From the NCBI GenBank assembly GCA_011049295.1, contig DSCA01000008.1:1-19417 (forward strand): DNA of 19,417 bases, in the 5' to 3' direction. The notes under the pieces are model-generated. The model saw only the letters and a list, made by a program, of their open reading frames with translations. It made no database searches and was not told where the DNA came from. Position 1 is the first letter of the stretch; each line of letters starts with the position of its first letter. The DNA is from Thermoplasmatales archaeon (GTDB lineage Archaea; Thermoplasmatota; E2; UBA202; DSCA01). This document shows, one piece after another, positions 7,292 to 13,125 of the stretch. The position numbers and the translations under genes were made by a program.

Positions 7292-8119
7292 ATGCTGGAC
7301 ATCGACCCCGAGCAGGTGACGACCATCATTAACGACTTCATCAGAGACTACGTGGAGCGGGCCGGGATGAGGAGCGTGGTGGTGGGGCTGTCCGGAGGCC
7401 TGGACTCGGCGGTGGTCACCTCACTGGCCTGCCGGGCCCTGGGAAAAGAGCAGGTGCACGCCATCTTCATGCCCGAGCTGAGCACCCCCATCGAGGATCT
7501 GGAGCACGTGCGCCTGATATCCGACCATCTGGAGGTTGAATACGAGACCATAGACATCTCGCCCTTCATCCACTCCATCCGCAGGATTTATCCCCATGAC
7601 ATGGACGAGATAACCCTGGGCAACATCAAGTCCCGTCTGCGCATGCTCCTCTGGTACGGCTATTCCAACGTCAAGAAAAGCCTGGTGTGCGGGTGCTCCA
7701 ACAAGTCGGAGTTGCTCATCGGATACTTCACCAAGTACGGGGATGGAGGCAGCGACATCCTGCCCATCGGGGATCTCTACAAGACGCAGGTCTACCAGCT
7801 GGCCGCCCACCTGGGCATACCCCAGCCCGTCATCGACAAAGCCCCCACTGCCGGCCTGTGGAAGGGACAGACCGACGAGCAGGAACTGGGCATCGCCTAC
7901 GAGAAACTGGATCGCATCCTGTACGGCCTGGAGCGCAAATGGCCCGTGGACAAGATAGCGCAGGTGGCAGAGGTGGAGCGCAGCGAGGTGGTACGCATCC
8001 ATAACATGCGCCGCACCAGCCAGCACAAGCGCCACCTGCCCCTGATCCCCAAAATCGGGCTGCGCACCGTGGGTCTGGACTGGCGCTCCCCGGTGCAGGA
8101 AGAGCCCTTTTACGGGTAG
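7292..8119 (+). CDS. nadE: NAD synthetase, ammonia-dependent type
   Basis: A 275-residue enzyme that adenylates and amidates nicotinic acid adenine dinucleotide to give NAD, the last step of NAD biosynthesis. The ATP-pyrophosphatase loop SGGLDS is at 34-39. GNIKSRLRMLLWY (110-122), NKSELLIGYFTKYGDGGSDI (137-156) and the lid segment KAPTAGLWKGQTDE (183-196) are the other family blocks. There is no N-terminal glutaminase domain, so the protein itself must use free ammonia or receive it from a partner. The divergently transcribed nitrilase-family protein is an attractive candidate partner. The gene converges with rpoD across 32 bases in which I see no convincing terminator. Confidence 0.95.
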   Translation: MLDIDPEQVTTIINDFIRDYVERAGMRSVVVGLSGGLDSAVVTSLACRALGKEQVHAIFMPELSTPIEDLEHVRLISDHLEVEYETIDISPFIHSIRRIYPHDMDEITLGNIKSRLRMLLWYGYSNVKKSLVCGCSNKSELLIGYFTKYGDGGSDILPIGDLYKTQVYQLAAHLGIPQPVIDKAPTAGLWKGQTDEQELGIAYEKLDRILYGLERKWPVDKIAQVAEVERSEVVRIHNMRRTSQHKRHLPLIPKIGLRTVGLDWRSPVQEEPFYG

Positions 8120-8151
8120 AGGCCGAAAAATACCGGTGATGCGGTGGAGTT

Positions 8152-8934
8152 TTACTGCAGTGCTTCTTCCAGTTCCCGGTAGTGGGCCTGCAGAATCTTC
8201 ATGGCCTCTGTCAGAGCGCGGCGGGCGGTCAGGGCCCCGTCGGTCTCGAACTGGAAGATGATGCGGGAGGGGTCTCCCCGTACGGTGATGGCGTTGCGGG
8301 AGCAGACTTCCTGGCAGGTTTTGCACAGGTTGCAGTTCTCCAGGTTTTTGACCACGGCCTTGCCCTTCTTGACGTCCAGCACGTCCTGGGGGCACATGGT
8401 CACGCATTCCCGGCAGCCGTTGCAGTCTCCGGTAATCTCAATCTGGGGGTAGTAGCCGTAGCCCGCCCCGGATGCGGTCTGCCACTTGGCGTGCTGCTTG
8501 CCGGTTCCCAGCAGGGCCTCCGCCTCCAGAATGATGCGCTGGTCCTTGAGCAGCCGGAGGATGGGTATCCTGTCGTCCACCACGGCCCAGGCGGGGTCCT
8601 CGGCGTTGAGGTCTCCGGAGTAGACGGTGCATTCTCCCTCCTTGCTGATCGTGTAGTGCACGGTACAGTTGGGGCAGCCCTCGCCCTCGCAGACGCAGTC
8701 CTGCCTGAACACCAGGGTTTCCAGGTCGGTGGGCAGCGGCAGCAGCCCCAGACGGTGGGCCACGATTTCGTCGAACAGGGCGGAGGTGTTATCGTAGATG
8801 GTGACGTTCTCAATTGCTAACTTGGGCACGTCCAGCAGCAGGGTGCGCCGGATGGCATTGACGAAATCCGGACTGCTCTCCTCAATGAGAACCTTGATAA
8901 AGGTGTCTGTTTCTTCCAGAACGGTGAGTTTCAT
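8152..8934 (-). CDS. rpoD: DNA-directed RNA polymerase subunit D (Rpo3) with two 4Fe-4S motifs
   Basis: A 260-residue homologue of the bacterial alpha N-terminal domain and eukaryotic Rpb3; it pairs with Rpo11 to nucleate RNA polymerase assembly. The alpha-like core (1-165, and again from about 215) contains FVNAIRRTLLLDVPKLAIE. The inserted domain carries two complete ferredoxin-type motifs: C171, C174, C177, C181 followed by Pro, and C201, C204, C207, C211. Both clusters are therefore expected to form, which is the two-cluster class of archaeal Rpo3. A smaller Cys group (CVCEGEGCPNC, 80-90) is a common extra in archaeal D subunits. The start overlaps the rps11 stop as ATGA. It is the last gene of the ribosomal run here; nadE converges on it. 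Confidence 0.97.
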   Translation of the reverse strand: MKLTVLEETDTFIKVLIEESSPDFVNAIRRTLLLDVPKLAIENVTIYDNTSALFDEIVAHRLGLLPLPTDLETLVFRQDCVCEGEGCPNCTVHYTISKEGECTVYSGDLNAEDPAWAVVDDRIPILRLLKDQRIILEAEALLGTGKQHAKWQTASGAGYGYYPQIEITGDCNGCRECVTMCPQDVLDVKKGKAVVKNLENCNLCKTCQEVCSRNAITVRGDPSRIIFQFETDGALTARRALTEAMKILQAHYRELEEALQ

Positions 8935-9314
8935 ACCCGTCGTCCCCGCTTCCCGCCTTTTTCCCGGCAGCCGTCATGCGGTAGGGGCGTGACATCCTCT
9001 ATCCTGCCGATGCGCAGGCCGGAGCGAGCCAGGGCCCGGATGGCAGCCTGGGCTCCCTTGCCGGGGGTTTTGGACCGACCGCGTCCCACGCCGCGCACCT
9101 TGATGTTCACCGAATCCACGCCCTTTTCTTTGAGCTCCTCGGCGATTTTCTGTGCCGCCCGCATGGCTGCGTAGGGTGAGCCCTCGTCCTTGTCCGACTT
9201 GACAATCATGCCGCCGGTGCACTTGGCCAGGGTCTCCGCCCCCGTCATGTCGGTAACGGTGATGATGGTGTTGTTGTGCGATGCAAAAATGTGGGTTATA
9301 GCCCATTTTCCCAT
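8931..9314 (-). CDS. rps11: 30S ribosomal protein S11
   Basis: A 127-residue protein of the uS11 family, on the small-subunit platform near the mRNA exit. ITHIFASHNNTIITVTDMTG near the N-terminus, GRGRSKTPGKGAQAAIRAL in the middle and the very basic C-terminal GCREKGGKRGRRV are the family's signature blocks. The length is typical for archaea. It begins one base after the rps4 stop, and its stop overlaps the rpoD start as ATGA, so rps4, rps11 and rpoD are tightly co-translated. Confidence 0.98.
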   Translation of the reverse strand: MGKWAITHIFASHNNTIITVTDMTGAETLAKCTGGMIVKSDKDEGSPYAAMRAAQKIAEELKEKGVDSVNIKVRGVGRGRSKTPGKGAQAAIRALARSGLRIGRIEDVTPLPHDGCREKGGKRGRRV

Positions 9315-9315
9315 G

Positions 9316-9879
9316 TTATGCCTCCTCTGCGGTTTCCGCCACGCGCTGCTCCATGGTTTCCTGGGCCTTGGGTCGCATGGGGTGCATGTCCTCGGCCAGG
9401 GGCGAGGTGCCCACGATGGCGATGGCGTTCTCCTCGTTCTTCTTCACCATGTAGGCGGGAACCCGCACCTTGCGGCCGTTGACCGCGATGTGTCCGTGAG
9501 TAATCATCTGACGGGCCTGCTTGGGTGTGTAGGCCATGCCCCTCAGGTAGACCTGCGTCTGCAGGCGCCGGGACAGCACGTCGTCGAGGGTCAGAGTCAA
9601 AACGTCGTCCAGCTGGGAGTTGGCCGGCAGCAGGCCCAGGCGAATCATGCGCTGCAACAGTTCCTGGGTCTCCTTTTTGGTCTGGGCCTCCTCCATGCCC
9701 ACGAACAGCTCACGGGCGTGGCCCCTGAGTTTGCGCAGGAAGGTGGCCGCCCGCCATATCTCCCGCTTGTTTTTCAGGCCGTACTTCTGGATGATTTCTC
9801 GCTCCCGCTCGATGCGCTCCGCTTCCCACGGATGGGTGGGGGTTTCATACTTTTTTCTCGGAAACTTTGGGTCTCCCAT
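9316..9879 (-). CDS. rps4: 30S ribosomal protein S4
   Basis: A 187-residue uS4 protein that binds 16S rRNA early in small-subunit assembly. The N-terminus MGDPKFPRKKYETPTHPW is typical of the archaeal and eukaryotic S9e/S4 type. The S4 RNA-binding domain is at about 102-150 (VLSRRLQTQVYLRGMAYTPK, HGHIAVNGRKVRVPAYMV). It lies between rps13 (nine-base gap) and rps11 (one-base gap). Confidence 0.97.
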   Translation of the reverse strand: MGDPKFPRKKYETPTHPWEAERIEREREIIQKYGLKNKREIWRAATFLRKLRGHARELFVGMEEAQTKKETQELLQRMIRLGLLPANSQLDDVLTLTLDDVLSRRLQTQVYLRGMAYTPKQARQMITHGHIAVNGRKVRVPAYMVKKNEENAIAIVGTSPLAEDMHPMRPKAQETMEQRVAETAEEA

Positions 9880-9888
9880 GGTTTATCC

Positions 9889-10353
9889 TCACTTGCTGGC
9901 TCTTCGTCGGGACACGCCCACCGTCAGCCCGCTGCGCTTGTTGCTCCGGGTGCGCTGTCCCCGCACCGGCAGGTTGCGCTCGTGGCGGATGCCCCGGTAG
10001 CAGCGAATCTTTTTCATCAGGTTGATGTCGTCGCGCAGGGTGGTTTCTATCTGGGGGCCAATGAGGTGGCGGTCCTCCCCGGTGGCCCGGTCCTTCTGGC
10101 GGTTGCGCATCCAGGGGGGGCTCCATTCGGGAATGGCGGCCACGACCTCGTTGAGCTTTTGAATGTCCTTTTCCGGCAACTTGCCGATTTTGATGAAGGG
10201 GTCCACGCCGGCCTGCTGGGCCACCAGCTTGGCCATGGCATTGCCCACGCCCTTTATCTGGGTCAGGGCGTAGCGAACCGGCTTGCTGCCATCGATGTCG
10301 GTGGCGGCGATGCGGACGATATACTGAAAGTTATCTTCTTCCTTTTTGGCCAT
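9889..10353 (-). CDS. rps13: 30S ribosomal protein S13
   Basis: A 154-residue uS13 protein of the small-subunit head, contacting P-site tRNA and the intersubunit bridge. The IKGVG turn (33-37) is the helix-hairpin-helix core. RGIRHERNLPVRGQRTRSN (120-138) is the rRNA-binding signature before a basic tail. The length fits archaeal S13 with its usual insertion. It is first in the rps13-rps4-rps11-rpoD operon, with its own TATA-like element in the 37-base gap after the DtxR-family gene. Confidence 0.97.
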   Translation of the reverse strand: MAKKEEDNFQYIVRIAATDIDGSKPVRYALTQIKGVGNAMAKLVAQQAGVDPFIKIGKLPEKDIQKLNEVVAAIPEWSPPWMRNRQKDRATGEDRHLIGPQIETTLRDDINLMKKIRCYRGIRHERNLPVRGQRTRSNKRSGLTVGVSRRRASK

Positions 10354-10378
10354 AGTTAGCCGCCATAAATATCGACAC

Positions 10379-10388
10379 TATATTTAAC
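10379..10388 (-). promoter_or_regulatory. TATA-like element for rps13 operon
   Basis: The minus strand reads GTTAAATATA, 26-35 bases upstream of the rps13 ATG at 10353 and directly after the stop of the DtxR-family gene at 10391. The ribosomal operon therefore probably has an independent start of transcription. Confidence 0.55.
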
Positions 10389-10390
10389 GT

Positions 10391-10843
10391 TTACTCAGGG
10401 CGGCGGCATCCCTGCGGAAAGGTACCCGTCTGTGAATATTCCTTGAAGTGTTCCAGCCACCGGGGCACGGGCTCCGGGCATTCCTGCATGAAGCGCACGA
10501 ATTTTTTGAGCTGGAGGATGGTCACCGGGTTCAGGTTGTGCTCCATGGTGCAGGCATCCCGGTCGGCGATGCTCTCGGGAACCTGCATCATTTTGAGCAA
10601 CTCGCACAGCGTGTGGTGTTTCTCGCTGACCGCCCTGCCTACGCGGCGCCCCTCCAGGGTGAGTTCTGCTCCCTCGTATTTCCGGTAGGTGATGAGGTCC
10701 CGGGCGGCCAGCTTCTGCAGCATCTCGGTGGCGCTGCCCGGCTGCACTCCCAAGAAGCGGGCGATGGCCGTGGTCCGGGCGCTGCCCCCGTGGCTGGTCA
10801 GGTGGTAAATGGCCTCCAGGTAATCCTCCATGCGCCGGCGCAT
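10391..10843 (-). CDS. DtxR-family metal-dependent transcriptional regulator
   Basis: A 150-residue repressor with the DtxR winged helix at about 5-70 (MEDYLEAIYHL, then ARFLGVQPGSATEMLQKLAARDLI) and a dimerisation/metal domain at 72-125. Metal ligands matching DtxR are visible: H77, E81, C98, E101 and H102, the last three in DACTMEHNL. A Cys at the C98 position is the iron-type arrangement, whereas manganese regulators usually have Glu, so Fe(II) is the likelier effector. The SH3-like third domain of bacterial DtxR is absent, which is usual for short archaeal members. A Cys-containing tail follows (C122, C146). Starts at 10843 and 10831 are both possible; the frame stays open far upstream antisense to priL, which is rejected. 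The gene is divergent from priL. Confidence 0.88.
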   Translation of the reverse strand: MRRRMEDYLEAIYHLTSHGGSARTTAIARFLGVQPGSATEMLQKLAARDLITYRKYEGAELTLEGRRVGRAVSEKHHTLCELLKMMQVPESIADRDACTMEHNLNPVTILQLKKFVRFMQECPEPVPRWLEHFKEYSQTGTFPQGCRRPE

Positions 10844-10853
10844 ACCGGGACAA

Positions 10854-10901
10854 CCCCCCCAAATATTTAATGATTTCGGAACACCTAAATTTAGAGGGGG
10901 G
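10854..10901. promoter_or_regulatory. Imperfect inverted repeat in the dtxR-like/priL control region
   Basis: A run of seven C plus AAATATTTA (10854-10869) is mirrored by TAAATTTAGA plus six G (10886-10901), with 12 of 16 positions pairing and a 16-base spacer. The left arm contains the TATA-like element of the DtxR-family gene. Within the spacer and right arm, TTTCGGAACACCTAAA (10874-10889) is an imperfect palindrome of the TTTAGG-n4-CCTAAA kind, a plausible DtxR-family operator. Autoregulation is inferred. Confidence 0.4.
10861..10871 (-). promoter_or_regulatory. TATA-like element for the DtxR-family gene
   Basis: The minus strand reads ATTAAATATTT, 18-28 bases upstream of the ATG at 10843 and 30-40 upstream of the ATG at 10831. 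The spacing does not decide between the two starts. Confidence 0.45.
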
Positions 10902-10943
10902 CAAGCGGGCCAACATTTATGAGGCAGCCGGGGCGGGGGATAA

Positions 10944-10954
10944 AACATTAAATA
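10944..10954 (+). promoter_or_regulatory. TATA-like element for priL-priS
   Basis: AACATTAAATA lies 19-29 bases before the GTG start of priL at 10973. An in-frame TAG at 10967-10969 rules out any longer priL. Confidence 0.45.
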
Positions 10955-10972
10955 GGGCAGGAAATGTAGCAT

Positions 10973-11977
10973 GTGGATATTTACGTCCTGGCCCGGTATC
11001 CCTTCCTCAGCGAGGCAAAGGAGGTGGTACGCCGCGAAAACGTGCGCACCGAGGAAATCCTGCACGACCCCATATACGAGCGGGCCCGGGACATCGGCCG
11101 GCAGAGGGTCACCGACGCCCTGGAGGAGGGGGTGGTGGGGGGCTACCCGGTGGCCAGCGAGACAGACGCCCTGATGAACATTTTTTCCTACCCCATTGCC
11201 CGCATGATTGTGGCCAGCGTGGGGCATCCCTACTTCCGGGGGCGCTATGCCTTGGCCGAGGCCAAGCGAGCCTACGAATTTCTGCAGGGGGAAAGCCGGG
11301 ATTTCCTCCTCCAGGTGGCTCGGGAGCTGGAGGTGGCGGTGGATGACGACCTGCGCCTCCACTTCGCCGACTACCTGCGCCACGCCCCCACCCGGAGCCA
11401 GCGGTGGAAACTGGTAAACATGCCTCTCAGCCAGGGGTGGCTGTCCCTGGATCACCGGGAGCTGGCCCGGGTTCTGCAGAATGCCATTCAGCACAGGCTG
11501 TTCGAGGAACTGCGCGACATGCGCCCCCCGTCGGAAATCAGCAACGTGTTCAGGGAGGAGGTGACGGCCATCCGGAACACCCTGCAGCAGCGGGAGATGC
11601 GGGAGAAGGCGGAGATGGGGGAGGCCAGCGTGGCCAAGCTGCCCCCCTGCATGCGCATGCTGCTGGCCGCCATTCAGACCGGGGCCAACGTGCCCCATGT
11701 GGGACGGTTCACCCTGGTATCCTTCCTCAACGCCATCGGCATGGACACCGAGGAAATTCTGGGCCTGTTTGCCGCCTCGCCGGACTTCGACCGAGAGCGG
11801 ACCCGCTACCAGATAGAGCACATCACGGGCAAGGTCTCCGGCACCGACTACACGCCTCCCTCCTGCGCCTCCATCAAGACCTGGGGGCTGTGCCCCACGG
11901 ACAAAATGGACGCCATCTGCCGCCGGGTCAACCATCCGCTGTCCTACTACCGCATCAAGGGGAGGAGACGGAAATGA
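10973..11977 (+). CDS. priL: DNA primase large subunit, iron-sulfur type
   Basis: A 334-residue regulatory subunit of the archaeal/eukaryotic primase, which helps PriS start and count primers. The N-terminal helical domain (about 1-215) includes SYPIARMIV (72-80). The C-terminal 4Fe-4S domain has the four expected cysteines: C226 in LPPCMRML, C298 in PPSCASIK, C307 in WGLCPTD and C316 in AICRRVNHPLSYY. The start is GTG at 10973, because an in-frame stop lies immediately upstream and no in-frame ATG precedes conserved sequence. The stop overlaps the priS start as ATGA, so the two subunits are translationally coupled. The gene is divergent from a DtxR-family iron-type regulator. Confidence 0.95.
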   Translation: MDIYVLARYPFLSEAKEVVRRENVRTEEILHDPIYERARDIGRQRVTDALEEGVVGGYPVASETDALMNIFSYPIARMIVASVGHPYFRGRYALAEAKRAYEFLQGESRDFLLQVARELEVAVDDDLRLHFADYLRHAPTRSQRWKLVNMPLSQGWLSLDHRELARVLQNAIQHRLFEELRDMRPPSEISNVFREEVTAIRNTLQQREMREKAEMGEASVAKLPPCMRMLLAAIQTGANVPHVGRFTLVSFLNAIGMDTEEILGLFAASPDFDRERTRYQIEHITGKVSGTDYTPPSCASIKTWGLCPTDKMDAICRRVNHPLSYYRIKGRRRK

Positions 11978-13125
11978 CCACATGGCTGCAGGAGCAGTTC
12001 CGGCGCTACTACGCCCGCCCCCGCATCCACTTCCCGGACCGCTTCCCCAGGCGGGAATACGCCCTGATTCCCTTCGGGGAGCAGCACATGCAGCGCCACC
12101 TGGCAGTGAAGACACGGGAGGATCTCCAGTCCCTGCTGGAGCGGCGGGTGCCCGCCCACATCTACTATTCATCCGCCTACTACGAAACGCCGGATGCGCC
12201 CACCATGACCGAGAAGGGATGGATGGGGGCCGACCTGATTTTCGACCTGGATGCAGACCACCTGCCGGGGGCGGGAGGGCTGAGCTACCCTGAGATGCTG
12301 GCCGCCGTCAAGCAGGAGATGATAAAACTGCTGGACTTTCTGCAGGGGGACTTCGGGTTTGGGGAGGCAGACCTGGCGGTCTATTTCAGCGGGGGACGAG
12401 GCTACCACTGCCATGTCACCGACGCCCGGGTGCAGACGCTGGGCAGCCAGGAACGCCGGGAAATCGTGGACTACATCACCGGCCGGGGACTGGACACCCA
12501 ATCTCTTCTGCAGGAAAGAACGGTCTACCGCCAGGGCAACATAACCCAGACCTCACTGGAGATGCCCCTGCCCGACGAGCCGGGATGGCGGGGAAAAATC
12601 AGCCGGGAGATCATCCGCTTTTTCCAGTCCCTTCTGGATGCGCCGGAGGAGGAGGCCCTGCAGCAGCTCACCCAGTTCGAGGGCATCGGCCCCAAGACCG
12701 CCCGCACCATCTACGAGGGGCTCACCCCGCAGCGCATACAGCGCATGAGACAGGGCAAGTTCGACCAGTTTCCCTACATCAAAAAAATGGCCCCCCACCT
12801 CATCCGCCGGAGCGCCGTGGAACTGAGGGGGGAGCCCGACGAGCCGGTGACCGCCGACGTCAAGCGCCTCATCCGTCTGCCGGGGTCCCTGCACGGAAAG
12901 ACCGGGCTACGGGTGGAGCACGTCCCGCTGGGGGATATAGACCAATTTGACCCGCTGGTAGACGCCGTGGTTTTTGACGACAGCCCGGTGGCTCTGACCC
13001 TAAAAAAGGGCACGGCCATCTCCATGAAAAATCGCTCCTTCGACCTGCAGCCGGGGTCACATACGGTGCCTGCCTACCTGGCCGCCCTGCTGGTGGGCCG
13101 GGGCCTGGCTACTGTGGACTCTTAG
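11974..13125 (+). CDS. priS: DNA primase catalytic (small) subunit
   Basis: A 383-residue catalytic primase of the archaeo-eukaryotic fold that makes RNA/DNA primers. The metal-binding Asp pair is D91 and D93 in GADLIFDLDADHLP. SGGRGYH (139-145) is the nucleotide-binding block. D295 with KRLIRLPGSLHGKTGL (297-312) supplies the third acidic residue and the family's His/Lys signature. The protein has a single Cys, so the zinc knuckle of some archaeal PriS proteins is missing. Residues about 222-275 form a helical insertion with a helix-hairpin-helix-like turn, FEGIGPKTARTIYEGL (235-250). A strong Shine-Dalgarno GGAGGAG lies six bases before ATG 11974, within priL. The frame is open back to 11404, but that part is a shadow of priL. 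The 3' end overlaps the convergent surface-protein gene by 17 bases. Confidence 0.95.
   Translation: MTTWLQEQFRRYYARPRIHFPDRFPRREYALIPFGEQHMQRHLAVKTREDLQSLLERRVPAHIYYSSAYYETPDAPTMTEKGWMGADLIFDLDADHLPGAGGLSYPEMLAAVKQEMIKLLDFLQGDFGFGEADLAVYFSGGRGYHCHVTDARVQTLGSQERREIVDYITGRGLDTQSLLQERTVYRQGNITQTSLEMPLPDEPGWRGKISREIIRFFQSLLDAPEEEALQQLTQFEGIGPKTARTIYEGLTPQRIQRMRQGKFDQFPYIKKMAPHLIRRSAVELRGEPDEPVTADVKRLIRLPGSLHGKTGLRVEHVPLGDIDQFDPLVDAVVFDDSPVALTLKKGTAISMKNRSFDLQPGSHTVPAYLAALLVGRGLATVDS

Noticed and set aside
11404..11973. Long upstream extension of priS
   Set aside because: It lies inside priL in another frame; ATG 11974 has a strong Shine-Dalgarno and the conserved N-terminus.
10844..12172. Long minus-strand open extension of the DtxR-family frame (593 codons in total)
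   Set aside because: It runs antisense through priL and priS, is Pro/Gly/His-rich without domains, and the DtxR fold begins at 10843/10831.
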